Part shown: positions 17,784-27,380 of the stretch, one piece after another | Position numbering within the stretch: the first letter of the stretch is position 1 | How the letters are laid out: the number at the start of each line of letters is the position of its first letter | From: Fragilaria crotonensis | Taxonomy: Eukaryota > Bacillariophyta > Fragilariophyceae > Fragilariales > Fragilariaceae | Assembly (NCBI GenBank): GCA_022925895.1 | Contig: JAKSYS010000700.1 | Coordinates: 1 to 32,057, forward strand | DNA length: 32,057 nt | Direction of reading: 5' to 3' | Made by a program: the position numbers and the translations under genes | Notes under the pieces: generated by a model | Database searches by the model: none | What the model was told of the DNA's origin: nothing | Seen by the model: the letters and a program-made list of their open reading frames with translations, nothing else

Positions 17784-18947
17784 TTATGTTTTAGACAAAT
17801 ATTCCCGGACCACAGATTTCGCTTGGTCCAGAGATTCGATTCCTTGCGATTTAAACCAGGGCGATTTGATCAATATACTGGCAGGCATGCGCCTTTCAGG
17901 TCGGATTTGAAGAAAACCTTCCAGCAACTCTCGTAGTGGTTGGGAAAATTCATGCTTGATTGTTGTCACTAGGGACGCATTGTCAGAAACGGAAACCATA
18001 TCTTCAAGTGTCACAACCAACTCGACGATGGAATCCAGATCTGCAAAACAAAAACTTCCTGTTACGCATTGCAACAGAATCAATCCCAGTGACCATACAT
18101 CCGATGGCTTGCTGTATTCCTTGCTGCGCAATCGTTCCAGAGCCATGTACTTCATGGTCCCCACAAAGGTGGTGTTCATTCGTTTGCAGGATGCATCATC
18201 ATTATCGCCATCATCATCATCATTGTGATGATTTGTATTCATTGTCATGACAGCAGAAATACCAAAGTCAGACAATTTAACAGACCCATTGCTGTGGAGC
18301 AACACATTGGCGGGCTTAATGTCACGATGGAGGCGATTTTCAAAATGAAGGTAGGATAATCCCCACAGCATTTGGTAGGTGATTGCCGCCGAGACGGGAT
18401 CGGGCAATGGCCCAGATCGCAACAGAGATTCGAGGGAACCGCCGTCCATGAACTCCAACACTAGCGTCACGGTATTGGATTCCAGATAAGCACCTAGCAA
18501 CTTGACAAGACACTCGCAATCCATCTGAGCCAATGCTTGCAGCTCCTTGGACAACATGAGCTGTTTTTCAGATGTGTAAATGGGTATTTGTTTCAGTGCA
18601 ACTGCCGTGTCGTTTGTCATTAAAGTGCCGCCGTCGTTGTTATTTTCATTGCATCTGTCATGAAGCTTGTCTTGTTGCGGACGAACTGTGGCCTTGACGA
18701 CGCGACTGCACGCTCCTCGTCCCAAGGTTTGTTCCATCTCGAGTGATTGTGGATCAATATGCAAGAGAGTTCTTCCTTGAATCCGAAGGTAATTCCGACC
18801 AATGGATAGTCCTTCGAAACGAAGAATGTCGTCTTCATCGTCGTTACAGTCATTTGAATTCGTTAAACCAAGGTTCTGATGTACATCGTCGTCCATTTCG
18901 TTAATGAGTGAAATATTGAGGGACAGAGGTCTGCGACCAGACGACAT
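17784..18947 (-). CDS. Protein kinase, MAPKK (STE7)-like, unusual activation segment
   Basis: Single exon, 387 residues from ATG 18947. All catalytic elements are visible: glycine loop GRGACSRV (76-83), Lys 119 in VALKQI, Glu 135 in the C helix, HRDIKPANVLL (207-217) and DFG (227-229). The phrase LSYLHFENRLHRDIKPAN and a short N-terminal extension resemble MAP kinase kinases, which phosphorylate MAP kinases in signalling cascades. Two oddities stand out. The activation segment has an extra acidic/asparagine-rich insert (NTNHHNDDDDGDNDD, about 237-251). The usual APE motif reads ALE (269-271, in YMALERL). The segment FVGTMKYM is otherwise typical of the family. Another insert, rich in N and D, lies between the glycine loop and Lys 119. 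It is divergent from the AAA ATPase, with 523 bp between the start codons. Confidence 0.88.
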   Translation of the reverse strand: MSSGRRPLSLNISLINEMDDDVHQNLGLTNSNDCNDDEDDILRFEGLSIGRNYLRIQGRTLLHIDPQSLEMEQTLGRGACSRVVKATVRPQQDKLHDRCNENNNDGGTLMTNDTAVALKQIPIYTSEKQLMLSKELQALAQMDCECLVKLLGAYLESNTVTLVLEFMDGGSLESLLRSGPLPDPVSAAITYQMLWGLSYLHFENRLHRDIKPANVLLHSNGSVKLSDFGISAVMTMNTNHHNDDDDGDNDDASCKRMNTTFVGTMKYMALERLRSKEYSKPSDVWSLGLILLQCVTGSFCFADLDSIVELVVTLEDMVSVSDNASLVTTIKHEFSQPLRELLEGFLQIRPERRMPASILIKSPWFKSQGIESLDQAKSVVREYLSKT

Positions 18948-19470
18948 GATTATCAAAAGGCGTCAAGCCTGACAAGATAGGAAGAGGTATCAATTGTGGG
19001 AAGGAAAAAGTTGGTATTTGAGAGACTACTGACTACTGACACAACAAGTTCTTTCATAGTTTGTCATTGGGTTTCAAGTTTTTCAATATAAATATATAAT
19101 CAGAACAACTGGCGTATTCTCATTTAGAGGTGGAGTCCTACTGTAGTGGTATATGAAACCGTTCATTACGTCTACTGTTTATGTTGACCTGAATTTTACA
19201 TGCGGTTCAAGGCGCAATCGTGTGTTCACTCGATGTATTGTACTATGACATACTACTGCGTACTGCATGCAATTTTTTCAAGGACTGTCGTCGACTTTCC
19301 CCCGACATCCCCGTGCAAAATCGAAATTGGGATGAAGCTCGGAGTATAACTTCAGTCGATGATACATGGATGAGGTTCATTGGCAATTGGAATCAACGCT
19401 CTGCCTCTCTTCTATCTCCTCGCGACAACGACCTGGACATTACTAATCCACAACAATTTCTCGTAAAGAA
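18948..19470. other. Divergent intergenic region (kinase / AAA ATPase)
   Basis: About 520 bp that should contain both promoters. An AT-rich stretch (ATAAATATATAATCAG) lies at about 19088-19103. A plus-strand open frame at 19220-19531 overlaps the start of the ATPase and has no supporting features. Confidence 0.45.
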
Positions 19471-20940
19471 ATGGCTGAACAATCCAGAGATGTGCGATAC
19501 AAGTATGATATGCAACAGGCAGAACTCATGAGTCGCAACTTGAGCAAACCAGCATCCGCATCGCTCCAAACCATTCAAAATGTGGAACTGGGATTGCAGG
19601 GCCTCGAGGATGCCGAACGATTGGCAAATCAGGGATCGCTGGATGAGGCGCTCAAAGCCTACGAACTTTCCATTGAACTTTTGCTCAAATGCTTAAAAGC
19701 AGCAGGAGCGAATCAGGACATGATTCGAACTCGTGTCAAGGTTGCATTGGGAGAAGCTGAGGCATTAAAGGCACAAATAGCAACCGGGAAGAAAAAATCG
19801 CGAAAAGAGTCAAAAACAGCAGCAGCAGCAGCAGCAGCATCTTCAACCACACCCACCCCTGTAATGTGGGAGCATCTTTCAACGAAATTGTCATCGGCGA
19901 TTGACAATATGAGTAAATCGTCGCCAACAAAACTACCAGTATCGACAAGGCCATCACCCGACAAGGGAGATTCGTCGACAGTAGCATCTGCTGGACCTCA
20001 GCGGTCACGGCGCTCCAGACTAGATTATGATAAGGATCCACTTGTACAGCAAGTCAAAAATGACTTGTACATTGATTCCTCGGAGCTGCAGCACACTACC
20101 TGGAATGATATTGCTGGTCTGGCCAAAGCAAAGCAATCGTTAAAAGAATCAGCAATTCTTCCCCTGCTCCGTCCCGATTTGTTCTCTGGTCTGCGCAAGC
20201 CTCAAAATATACTTCTCTATGGCCCACCAGGTACCGGAAAGACACTTCTTGTCAAGGCTGTAGCGTACGAGTCGCAGTGCTTGCTCTTCAGCTGCTCAGC
20301 CTCGACATTAACGTCCAAATGGCATGGCGAAGGGGAAAAGCTGGTTCGCACGCTCTTCAAAGTTGCGGCCGATGTTGCTCCATCCTTGATTTTTATCGAT
20401 GAAATGGACGCTCTCTTGTCCAGTCGAAATGACACCGAACATGAGGCCAGTCGACGTTTCAAAACAGAATTCATGGTACAAATGGATGGTCTAACTGGAA
20501 ATTCGAGTGCGAATGGTACCAACGTCCTAGTAGTTGGTTGCACCAACTGTCCCTGGAATGTGGACGATGCGATACTGAGACGATTTCCCAGGCGCATCTT
20601 GATTCCCCTTCCGGATATCGAAGCCAGAATTGTCTTGCTACAGAAATTGCTCGAAAAGGCTGGCAAACATTCCATCACATCCTCACGTCAGATTAAACAA
20701 TTGGCGGAACGACTCGAGGGGTGTTCTGGGTCTGACATTAGTGCCATTGCCGCCGAGGCGAGTTTTGGTCCCATTCGTTCCCTCTCCCCATCCAAATTGC
20801 AAACTATTGCTGGGCAAGATCAATTGCGGCCAATATCCATGCAAGACTTTGAACAGGCCATGGCCGATTCGACCAAGAGTGTTTCACCAGCACTCCTCAA
20901 GCGCTACGCAGATTGGGAACGACAACAACAGACCAAGTGA
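19471..20940 (+). CDS. AAA ATPase of the meiotic clade, spastin/katanin-like, with MIT-like N-terminus
   Basis: Single exon, 489 residues. Residues about 40-105 form a helical repeat with LANQGSLDEALKAYELSIEL, typical of MIT domains, which bind ESCRT-III tails. A linker with an alanine run (117-123) and many Ser/Thr follows. The AAA module starts with TWNDIAGLAKAKQSLKE; Walker A is GPPGTGKT (251-258), the pore loop is KWHGEGEK (283-290), Walker B is LIFIDE (306-311), sensor 1 includes Asn 359 and the arginine fingers lie in LRRFPRR (369-375). A C-terminal helix (PALLKRYADWERQ) matches the VPS4/spastin C-terminal element. Microtubule severing or ESCRT disassembly is the family role. MIT plus this AAA layout favours spastin or VPS4-like proteins over katanin p60; which one is not settled. 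Confidence 0.88.
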   Translation: MAEQSRDVRYKYDMQQAELMSRNLSKPASASLQTIQNVELGLQGLEDAERLANQGSLDEALKAYELSIELLLKCLKAAGANQDMIRTRVKVALGEAEALKAQIATGKKKSRKESKTAAAAAAASSTTPTPVMWEHLSTKLSSAIDNMSKSSPTKLPVSTRPSPDKGDSSTVASAGPQRSRRSRLDYDKDPLVQQVKNDLYIDSSELQHTTWNDIAGLAKAKQSLKESAILPLLRPDLFSGLRKPQNILLYGPPGTGKTLLVKAVAYESQCLLFSCSASTLTSKWHGEGEKLVRTLFKVAADVAPSLIFIDEMDALLSSRNDTEHEASRRFKTEFMVQMDGLTGNSSANGTNVLVVGCTNCPWNVDDAILRRFPRRILIPLPDIEARIVLLQKLLEKAGKHSITSSRQIKQLAERLEGCSGSDISAIAAEASFGPIRSLSPSKLQTIAGQDQLRPISMQDFEQAMADSTKSVSPALLKRYADWERQQQTK

Positions 20941-21897
20941 AATTGATGAAAAGGAAGACGTGCATGATGAGGATTTGTGTGTGTGTTTTTGTGAGTGAGA
21001 GAGAGAGAGGAATGTAGCTCGGACATCTGATGGTTTTTCGATTGTGATTGCAGGCTGTGACGGGAGCTGGTCCAGTATCAGACCCATGGAGAGAACTAGG
21101 GAGGAGATTGCAGCCGTGGATCATTCAAAACCTGCTGGAATTGTGGTGCGTTCGTCACGAATGGTTAACGACGTACGGCTTGGGTAGCGCCGCCACACAA
21201 GGGAAGTCACAGCTATCCGAATCTCGGGCTTGGTATCTCACGTGCAGCTCTAATCCGACATATAGGAATGGAACGATGCACTTTCCATGGCAAGGGATGA
21301 CACCTCAAATATGGGCCTTTCTTTTCACATACCTATGGGCTACATGGCGTCGAATTTCATGCCGGTCAGCGGCAACTGCCGATCCTGAATCATCTTGTCA
21401 GCGGCGCATCAAATTAGTGACGAACTTTTTCGGCGGAAACTCCTTCGTCGAGAAAGTGCTCGAAGGATGATTTATGTTTGAACTCTGGTCATCGCAATAG
21501 TTTTACTACAGGCCGAAAGTACCTACTCCTCTGATAGGTTGCTATGCTCATACTCCGAAATGCACAGATACTTAACTCTGCTCATCTACTCCTCTGATAG
21601 CTCACTATGTCTTATGTTCGTAGACTGTGCGACTTGATTATGCTACTCTCTTCGAGCACGCCATTGTTAGGGCTCCTTCTCATGGACCTCCCATGTTACA
21701 ATGCGAAATGCAAAAAACTTCAGGGCTCGTGTGGCTGTGTACCTAGGTTTGGGTGTGCAGTTAAAGCAGACTAAAGGCTACCGCGGTACACGTACACATT
21801 ACAGACGTATCTGAACAAAAGATCTCGCTCCGAGATGCCAACTGATGTTGTCGGACTTGAAGGTTTACAACATCACGCATCCAAAAACAAAACGAAG
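20941..21897. other. Intergenic region with weak open frame and direct repeat
   Basis: Starts with a GAGAGAGAG run at about 20996-21010. An open frame of 140 codons (21048-21470, +) has no recognisable domain, and other frames of the same stretch also look partly coding, so it may be decayed coding DNA. Two copies of CTACTCCTCTGATAG at 21523-21537 and 21586-21600 belong to an imperfect 63-bp duplication. The promoter of the SDR should lie near 21700-21830. Confidence 0.4.
21523..21600 (+). repeat. Imperfect 63-bp direct duplication
   Basis: CTACTCCTCTGATAG occurs at 21523-21537 and 21586-21600, and similarity weakly continues after each copy (CTATG.TC.TA). No function is evident. Confidence 0.6.
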
Positions 21898-23278
21898 ATG
21901 ATGATGGTGTCTGGCTTCCTTCTCCTCTCCATGGCCGGCCTTGCCAATGGTTTCTCACCAATGGCATCCGAAGCGAACAAGATCTACTTGACATCTGCGC
22001 GTAGCACTCCTACTCGTAAAAGCAGCCTCAACGGTCAGTCACGTCGCGAGATGTTGGATGATATGTCATCCTCCGCTTCCATGTTGGCTGCCTTGTTGTT
22101 GCTCCAGTCATCGCAACCACCGTTTGCTGTTGCTGCATCGGATGATGAACAACAACCTCTCAAGACAATTCTCATGACTGGTAGCAATTCTGGTATTGGT
22201 TTGGAAGCTGCCAAAAAGTTGGCACTGGCAGGTCACACGTTGATCCTGCCATGTCGCAATTTTGACAAGGCCGTTGCGACAGCCAATGCTGTGGGGGATG
22301 CTACGAATAACAAAAATATCATACCTGCTGAATGCGATTTGGCAGATCTGAGCTCTATTGAAAAATTTGGAAAGGAATTGCCTTCCTTGTTGGGAACTGG
22401 TAACAAGTTGGATGTTGTGTGTTTGAATGCCGGTCTCGCACGAGCTACTGGTGCTACGGATGTGGCCCGAACTAGAGACGGTTTTGAATTAACAGTGGGG
22501 ACGAACCATTTGGGTCATTTTTATCTCAATTCGTTGCTGCTTCCACAGCTCAAGTCCGATGGCGGGCGCATTGTCGTCACAGCAAGCAGTGTCCACGATC
22601 CGGACTCCCCCGGTGGAGCGCAGGGTAAAACAGCGACTCTGGGAGACTTGACAGGGTTTGAGCGTGATGGAAGGTTATTTGAAATGGTGGATGGTGAGCC
22701 ATTTAATGCAGACAAGGCATACAAAGACAGTAAGGTAAGTGGTGTTGTGTTTTGGTATTGCAATGGTCGTGCATCGTAACAGATTCTGAATACTCAAGTG
22801 GTCGCGTCGAAGCTCTGCAACGTGCTTTTCTTTAGAGAATTGCAGCGTCGGTTGGATGCGTCGCCTTCGACTCAAGGCATCGTTGTCAATGCATTCACCC
22901 CCGGCCTGATCGTTAGCACTGGCCTATTTCGTGATCAACCTAAGCTGTTTACCAAGGTGAGTGAAACCACAGTTAGCTGCAGTTTGACAACCGAGCCAAT
23001 GGCTCACGTTTGTGTGTGAATTTCCTCAGCTTTTCGACATTGCTGCAACTGATTTATTTAAAGTTGGTGAAACTCCCGAATGGGGTGGTTCGGCGCTGGC
23101 TTACATGACCGGTGTTACTACCAAAGGCCAGTATTACTTTTCACCACCAGGGTCCAGTAAGTATGGAGACGCAGCCTTTGGGAATCAATTCGCTCCTGCT
23201 TCTCCCAGTATCGAGGCGCAAGACGATGCAAAAGGCAAGCGGCTGTGGGACTTAAGTGCAAAGCTAGTGGGACTATGA
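21898..23278 (+). CDS. Plastid-targeted short-chain dehydrogenase related to protochlorophyllide reductase (three exons)
   Basis: Exons are 21898-22734, 22813-22956 and 23030-23278, giving 409 residues. Residue 279 ends in AYKDSK and exon 2 begins LCNVLFFREL, so the acceptor at 22811-22812 restores the motif expected in this family; an AG at 22781 would add ten residues inside it. The NADPH-binding TGSNSGIG is at 94-101, NAG at 177-179 and the catalytic Tyr 275 and Lys 279 in YKDSK. I chose ATG 21898 because the protein then starts with a signal peptide (MMMVSGFLLLSMAGLANG) followed by FSP, the diatom plastid signature; ATG 21835 lies upstream in frame. A second region, RREMLDD then a hydrophobic stretch ending AVAA (49-80), resembles a twin-arginine lumen signal. 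The family is light-dependent protochlorophyllide reductase-like, but the substrate here is not shown. Confidence 0.85.
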
Positions 23279-23987
23279 TCGTCCAATTCACGTTCGATGT
23301 CGCAGTAGGGATAGCATTTCATTTCTCAGCTACTAATGCGCAGCTAATCGACGCTCAGTCTCGTCTTCGCAGGCCGTGCGTGCTAACCACAGGCAAAGTG
23401 ACTATCGATGACATGCCGCAGAACGATCCATTCCACATCAGAAGGGCAGAAACAGGTTCTCTTGGATAGCTCTCGTCCTTCATCGAACCTCCCTCATTTT
23501 TTCCCGCCATTATGGGATCAAGAGAATGCAGTGTCATCATTTTCCAGAGTTCGCATTCTGCGGGTATCAGATTTTGGTGGTGACGTGAGACGTGACACCA
23601 TATGGAACCATATGGCAGTGTTATTGTACTCGTGTTGCGTGCTTCCATTGAAGTTTTGTGGTATCATCCTGACGACAGCAGCGTTATAGCCCAATCAGAA
23701 GTTACTATTCTTACGTCACGTCATCATCTTTGTGACGTGAGTGAAACAGATGACGTCGGATTCTTCGTTCTCCCATTCCTCCTGTGATATGGGCGTTGTG
23801 CTGCAAGTCTGCGTAGAGATTGTACGGGCGTTGATTTCAAGGTGCAATGCCTTGTCACTTTCTTTGACAAACGGATATAACACGAGTATAACATACACTT
23901 GAGTATAATTCAACTCAATTCCGAACTATCTCAAGAGTATAGTCCATACATCATACTTCACACCCTCTCTCGCTCTCTCTAGTAAGG
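23279..23987 (+). other. Intergenic/promoter region of the acidic protein gene
   Basis: About 700 bp. The first 300 bp show nothing. Bases 23581-23756 carry several TGACGT-type elements and a CCAAT box. Bases 23961-23981 are a CT-rich tract (CCCTCTCTCGCTCTCTCTAG) ending 6 bp before the start codon, possibly a 5' UTR or an initiator region. Confidence 0.5.
23581..23756 (+). promoter_or_regulatory. Cluster of TGACGT / ACGTCA elements with a CCAAT box
   Basis: TGACGT occurs at 23581, 23733 and 23751, and its complement ACGTCA at 23713 and, overlapping, 23718. CCAAT lies at 23691-23695. TGACGT and ACGTCA are the CO2/cAMP-responsive elements described in the Phaeodactylum pca1 promoter, bound by bZIP factors. 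The cluster lies 230-410 bp before the start codon of the gene at 23988. Function here is inference. Confidence 0.5.
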
Positions 23988-25268
23988 ATGCACGACGTTG
24001 AAATCAGATCCGCGGATATGGATGTGCAGCAGAGCACAGAACCGATCAAGAGTGCAACGGAACGATCATCTGTTGATTCTGCGACAGACGAAGATACGAC
24101 CGACTCGTCATCGAACGAAGACACTGTATCTGCCCATGAAGATCAGCAACTCACTGAAACGGATGTTATTTCTGATGTTACGGAAGACACTGCTTCGGAA
24201 AAGGCTGTTACAGAAGTTGCTGCACCGTTGAAGGACGAAGAAGGTCCCACTCCTGTGGAGGGTGAAGAGCAAGTTCAAGTTGACGAAGTTGCTCCTCAAG
24301 TGGAAAGCAAAAATGGTCCTGAGGAGGAATCTGAGCATGGAGCCGACGAACAACCGAGCTACTCCAAAGATGGTGTCATTCAGAATCTCGAAGAGACAGT
24401 TGTTGCCGATTCAAACGAGAACCGGCCTCGTGAAGTTACCGTTCCTGCGGGAGATACGAACGATGGTGATGACGCTGATGTATCTTTGGGCGGCGCTTCT
24501 TCACACGAAGAAGCCTGGGAAGAGATTGTTTTCCACATTATTCCTGATGAGCCTATTGAACTTTATGCCGAGGAAGATGTTGTCAATAAGGAGCCTGCTG
24601 CCATTAGCGATGAGGATGTTGTGACTGAAGAGGCTGCTGTTCTTGCTGACGAGGATGCACTTGATGCTGACGAGCCCGCAGTCATTGCTGATGACGAACA
24701 GGTTGTTGAAACTGAGGAGTCTGCTATCCTCGCCGACGATGAAGTGGATGTGACTGACGAGCCTGCTGTCATTGCGGATGACGTCGAGGTTGCAGCTCAG
24801 AAGCCCGAAGTCATTGCTGATGACGAACATGTTGAAACTGACGAGCCTGCTGTCATTGCCGAGGTTGCAGCTGACGAGCTTGCTGTCATTGCTGATGACG
24901 AACAGGTTGCAGCTGACGAGCCAGCTGTCATTGCCGAGAACAAGGAGGTTGTACCTGTCGAGTCTGTTGCCATTGCCGAGGACAAGGAGGTTGTACCTGA
25001 CGAACCTGCTGCTATTGTCAAAGAGGACGCTCCTGTTGTAACTACCGCCACCAAGGCGAACACACCTGCAGTGGTTGCTCCAGTTGCACCGTCAACTGTG
25101 AAATCGGTGAAGATTGTGGGACCAATTCAGAATGGCATTCTCTTTCGCGTAATTTTGGTGGTACTCTTTGTGTCCTTTTTGGTGGCCACGAGCAAGAATC
25201 GGGGTTTGGATTCTCGCATGCTCGTGCAAAAACCAAAAGCAAGAGGGATCAAGCCTTGGAGAAGGTAA
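23988..25268 (+). CDS. Acidic repeat protein with C-terminal membrane anchor
   Basis: Single exon, 426 residues, family unknown. There is no signal peptide. The first 380 residues are strongly acidic and low in complexity. From about 195 to 345 they consist of imperfect repeats of 12-17 residues built on DEPAVIADDEQV and variants (AILADDEVDVTDEPAVIADD). A single hydrophobic segment, ILFRVILVVLFVSFLVATS (384-402), precedes a short basic tail (KNRGLDSRMLVQKPKARG and a few more). This is the layout of a tail-anchored protein: the acidic part would face the cytosol, with the anchor in the ER, an outer organelle membrane or a plastid-surrounding membrane. The repeats are multiples of three bases, so unit number could vary between strains. 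The upstream TGACGT cluster suggests regulation by light or CO2 signals. Confidence 0.8.
   Translation: MHDVEIRSADMDVQQSTEPIKSATERSSVDSATDEDTTDSSSNEDTVSAHEDQQLTETDVISDVTEDTASEKAVTEVAAPLKDEEGPTPVEGEEQVQVDEVAPQVESKNGPEEESEHGADEQPSYSKDGVIQNLEETVVADSNENRPREVTVPAGDTNDGDDADVSLGGASSHEEAWEEIVFHIIPDEPIELYAEEDVVNKEPAAISDEDVVTEEAAVLADEDALDADEPAVIADDEQVVETEESAILADDEVDVTDEPAVIADDVEVAAQKPEVIADDEHVETDEPAVIAEVAADELAVIADDEQVAADEPAVIAENKEVVPVESVAIAEDKEVVPDEPAAIVKEDAPVVTTATKANTPAVVAPVAPSTVKSVKIVGPIQNGILFRVILVVLFVSFLVATSKNRGLDSRMLVQKPKARGIKPWRR
24570..25020 (+). repeat. Imperfect tandem repeats in the acidic protein
   Basis: Units of about 36-51 bp around GACGAGCCTGCTGTCATTGC (24841 and similar at 24675, 24760, 24913) encode DEPAVIA-type peptides. 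They are degenerate at the DNA level but in phase. Confidence 0.7.
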
Positions 25269-25365
25269 GGGCTATTCTACTATCGCTGCAGGGAGTACGC
25301 CATGCATTATGGGTGTAAGTGTCGGTTTAGGGTACAATATATAGTTGTTCTTTTTACATGTTGTG

Positions 25366-25371
25366 AATAAA
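25366..25371 (+). promoter_or_regulatory. Possible polyadenylation signal
   Basis: AATAAA 97 bp after the stop of the acidic protein gene (25268). Confidence 0.35.
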
Positions 25372-25546
25372 GTGCTTTCTAAATGGGTTTGTGGCGAATG
25401 AGAATAGGGTCCGCAACTACGGACGCCAGATCAGTAATAGACGTGATAGTCTCAGTGAAGGGTGCCGTATGGACTTGGCGATTAGCCAGTGGTCAATCTT
25501 CTTCCTCCGGAATACCTGGGCGGTTTGGAAAACAAAAAAATCGCTT

Positions 25547-26827
25547 TCATTGTTGTGATGCTTGTAGTTGCCGTGTCGGCGATCGTAGTGTTCGCTCCGA
25601 TTCAGTTTCAAGCAATCCTTGCATAATATCAAAGGTGGTGAAGGAAATAGAAAATGCAATCGGACCCTTGAGCCAATTCAACGTCACTCCCTTGAATAAT
25701 CCTCGCATTCCCTGTTCACTCAAAACGCCTCTCACCGTGGACACCATGTTCATGTTATCGTTCGGCGGTGCGACGGCTGCATGTCCCAAACCGAGAGATC
25801 CAACGGCAGCATCTTTGCCGGATGCAACTCCCATGGTTTGCATGCGCCTTCGGATGACTTCGAGTGGGTAGGTGAGGGTCTGAGCAAAGAGACCCGAAAT
25901 GGCGCCGCATTGAATTTTTTGCATGGTCGTGGGGTCGTGACCAGTCAAATTTTGTATTCGACGTTTCGCTTGTTCGTTGAGAGTGAATGCAATTCCAGCA
26001 TACGGGAGTATACCAAGGAGGGTGGGTGTAATGCCACGGTACAAACCAACGAATCCCTAGGAGGAGGACGATTGCAGAGTGAGCGACAATGTCCGTGTGC
26101 ACAAGATATTTAGCATCAAATACCATCAACAACAATACATGATTCTTACTCTTTCTTTGTAATTCTTGACCAAAATTCCTACAAATCCAACGTTCCTGGC
26201 ATGTTTCTTCGATTTAAGAACAGCCAATTGCGCTCGGGTCATGTCCAGGGGGTAGGTACATGCGGCCGAACAAATACCAGCCACGCTACCACTGAGTAGC
26301 GATTCCATGGGAGATAGGCCCCATTCTCGTTCCACACCGGATTGGCTGTGCTTGTGCAGAAAGAACGTTTTGCATCGATCAAATACCATGAATTGAATTC
26401 CCGAATAGGGAAAGACTCGAATCATGGTTGCCGTATTTCCCTTCCAGAGGGCTGAAAACCCTTCATCGGTAATGATTTTGGTTGCAATACGCGGTACATC
26501 TCCCAGTCGGAAGGTTCGACTCGATACTTGGTACAGAATTTTGATGCGGTCGACGGGTGCCACGATGGATTTGGCCACCATCCCAGCGACGCCGCCGGCC
26601 AATAGGTTTCTCATTTCTCTAGGAAATGTCATAATGTACGCATGAGTCGAATATCGTTTCAATGACGTAGTGTGCTTCTTTGGACCACCACCACCATTCT
26701 GCGGTGGTTGTGATGATTGTCCTGCAGAATTCATGGAACTTGCTCCACCAATCGCTTTATTATCCGATCCTGGAACAGAGGTTCCTGGTACTGGTGCTGC
26801 CATTTGGATTGAATTAGCTGTTGTCAT
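25547..26827 (-). CDS. Mitochondrial carrier (SLC25), CoA-carrier-like (two exons)
   Basis: Exon 1 is 26150-26827 and exon 2 is 25547-26056, with a 93-bp intron (GTAAGA, CTAG). The protein has 395 residues. A polar N-terminal extension (1-65, G/S/Q/P-rich) precedes three carrier repeats. Their signatures are APVDRIKI (90-97), YPLDMTRAQ (192-200) and YPLEVIRRR (289-297), each closing a transmembrane helix. The stretch KILYQVSSRTFRLGDV...WKGNTATMIRVFPYSGIQF is close to the CoA/ADP carriers of the SLC25A42 / Leu5 group, so exchange of coenzyme A with adenine nucleotides across the mitochondrial inner membrane is the best guess. The intron falls between the fourth helix signature and helix five. 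Splicing joins KNYKER to GFVGLYRGI, restoring the normal loop. Substrate assignment is inference. Confidence 0.87.
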
Positions 26828-27380
26828 TAATGAGGTTGTGTCGCTGACAAGGCTCTCCTCTCGTATTGCTGTGTATACAGTATGAGCGACAGTCCTGCAA
26901 CTTCAGGAGAATTGTCGAAGGAATGGGTGAAACATGTGAATTGTGAAATTTGTTCATTTGCGCGTGCAGTATTGGCCAGAAGGAGACAAAGAAGCTGGTT
27001 GGTGCGAAGTCAGATTTTCATTTTGCTTCTTGGTGCTACATCTCGTGAAGTGACGCGTCTAAAAATTGTATCGCCAGTTCCGCCTGGACGTTGAGCGTTG
27101 AGATTTGACCGGATCAATCACGGATGAGTGTCTCTTATTCGTGACTGCATCAATCACAGAATTCACAATTTCGGTCGGGAATCGGGAATCTTTCGCTTCC
27201 TTGACGTACGTGGGACGAACACCTTCCTCGTGGAGATGAACCAAGTGGCCTTGAACGGATCAACTCGAATGATCTTTCATTTCTCTCTGTGATTTGCCTC
27301 CAATCGCAGTCAACGATCCAAGACGACACAACCATAACTATAGCCAAGACAAATCATAGCTTGTCGTAATAGCATACAGA
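26828..27380. other. Divergent intergenic region (carrier / plastid protein)
   Basis: About 550 bp between divergent genes; it should contain both promoters. A 70-codon open frame (26882-27094) is not supported. No repeats or RNA genes seen. Confidence 0.4.

Noticed and set aside
21048-21470. Open frame of 140 codons after the AAA ATPase gene
   Set aside because: It has no domain, is tryptophan- and arginine-rich without pattern, and other frames of the same stretch look equally coding. I note it only as possible decayed DNA.
25383-25871. Plus-strand open frame opposite the carrier
   Set aside because: It is antisense to the third carrier repeat, which is unmistakable.
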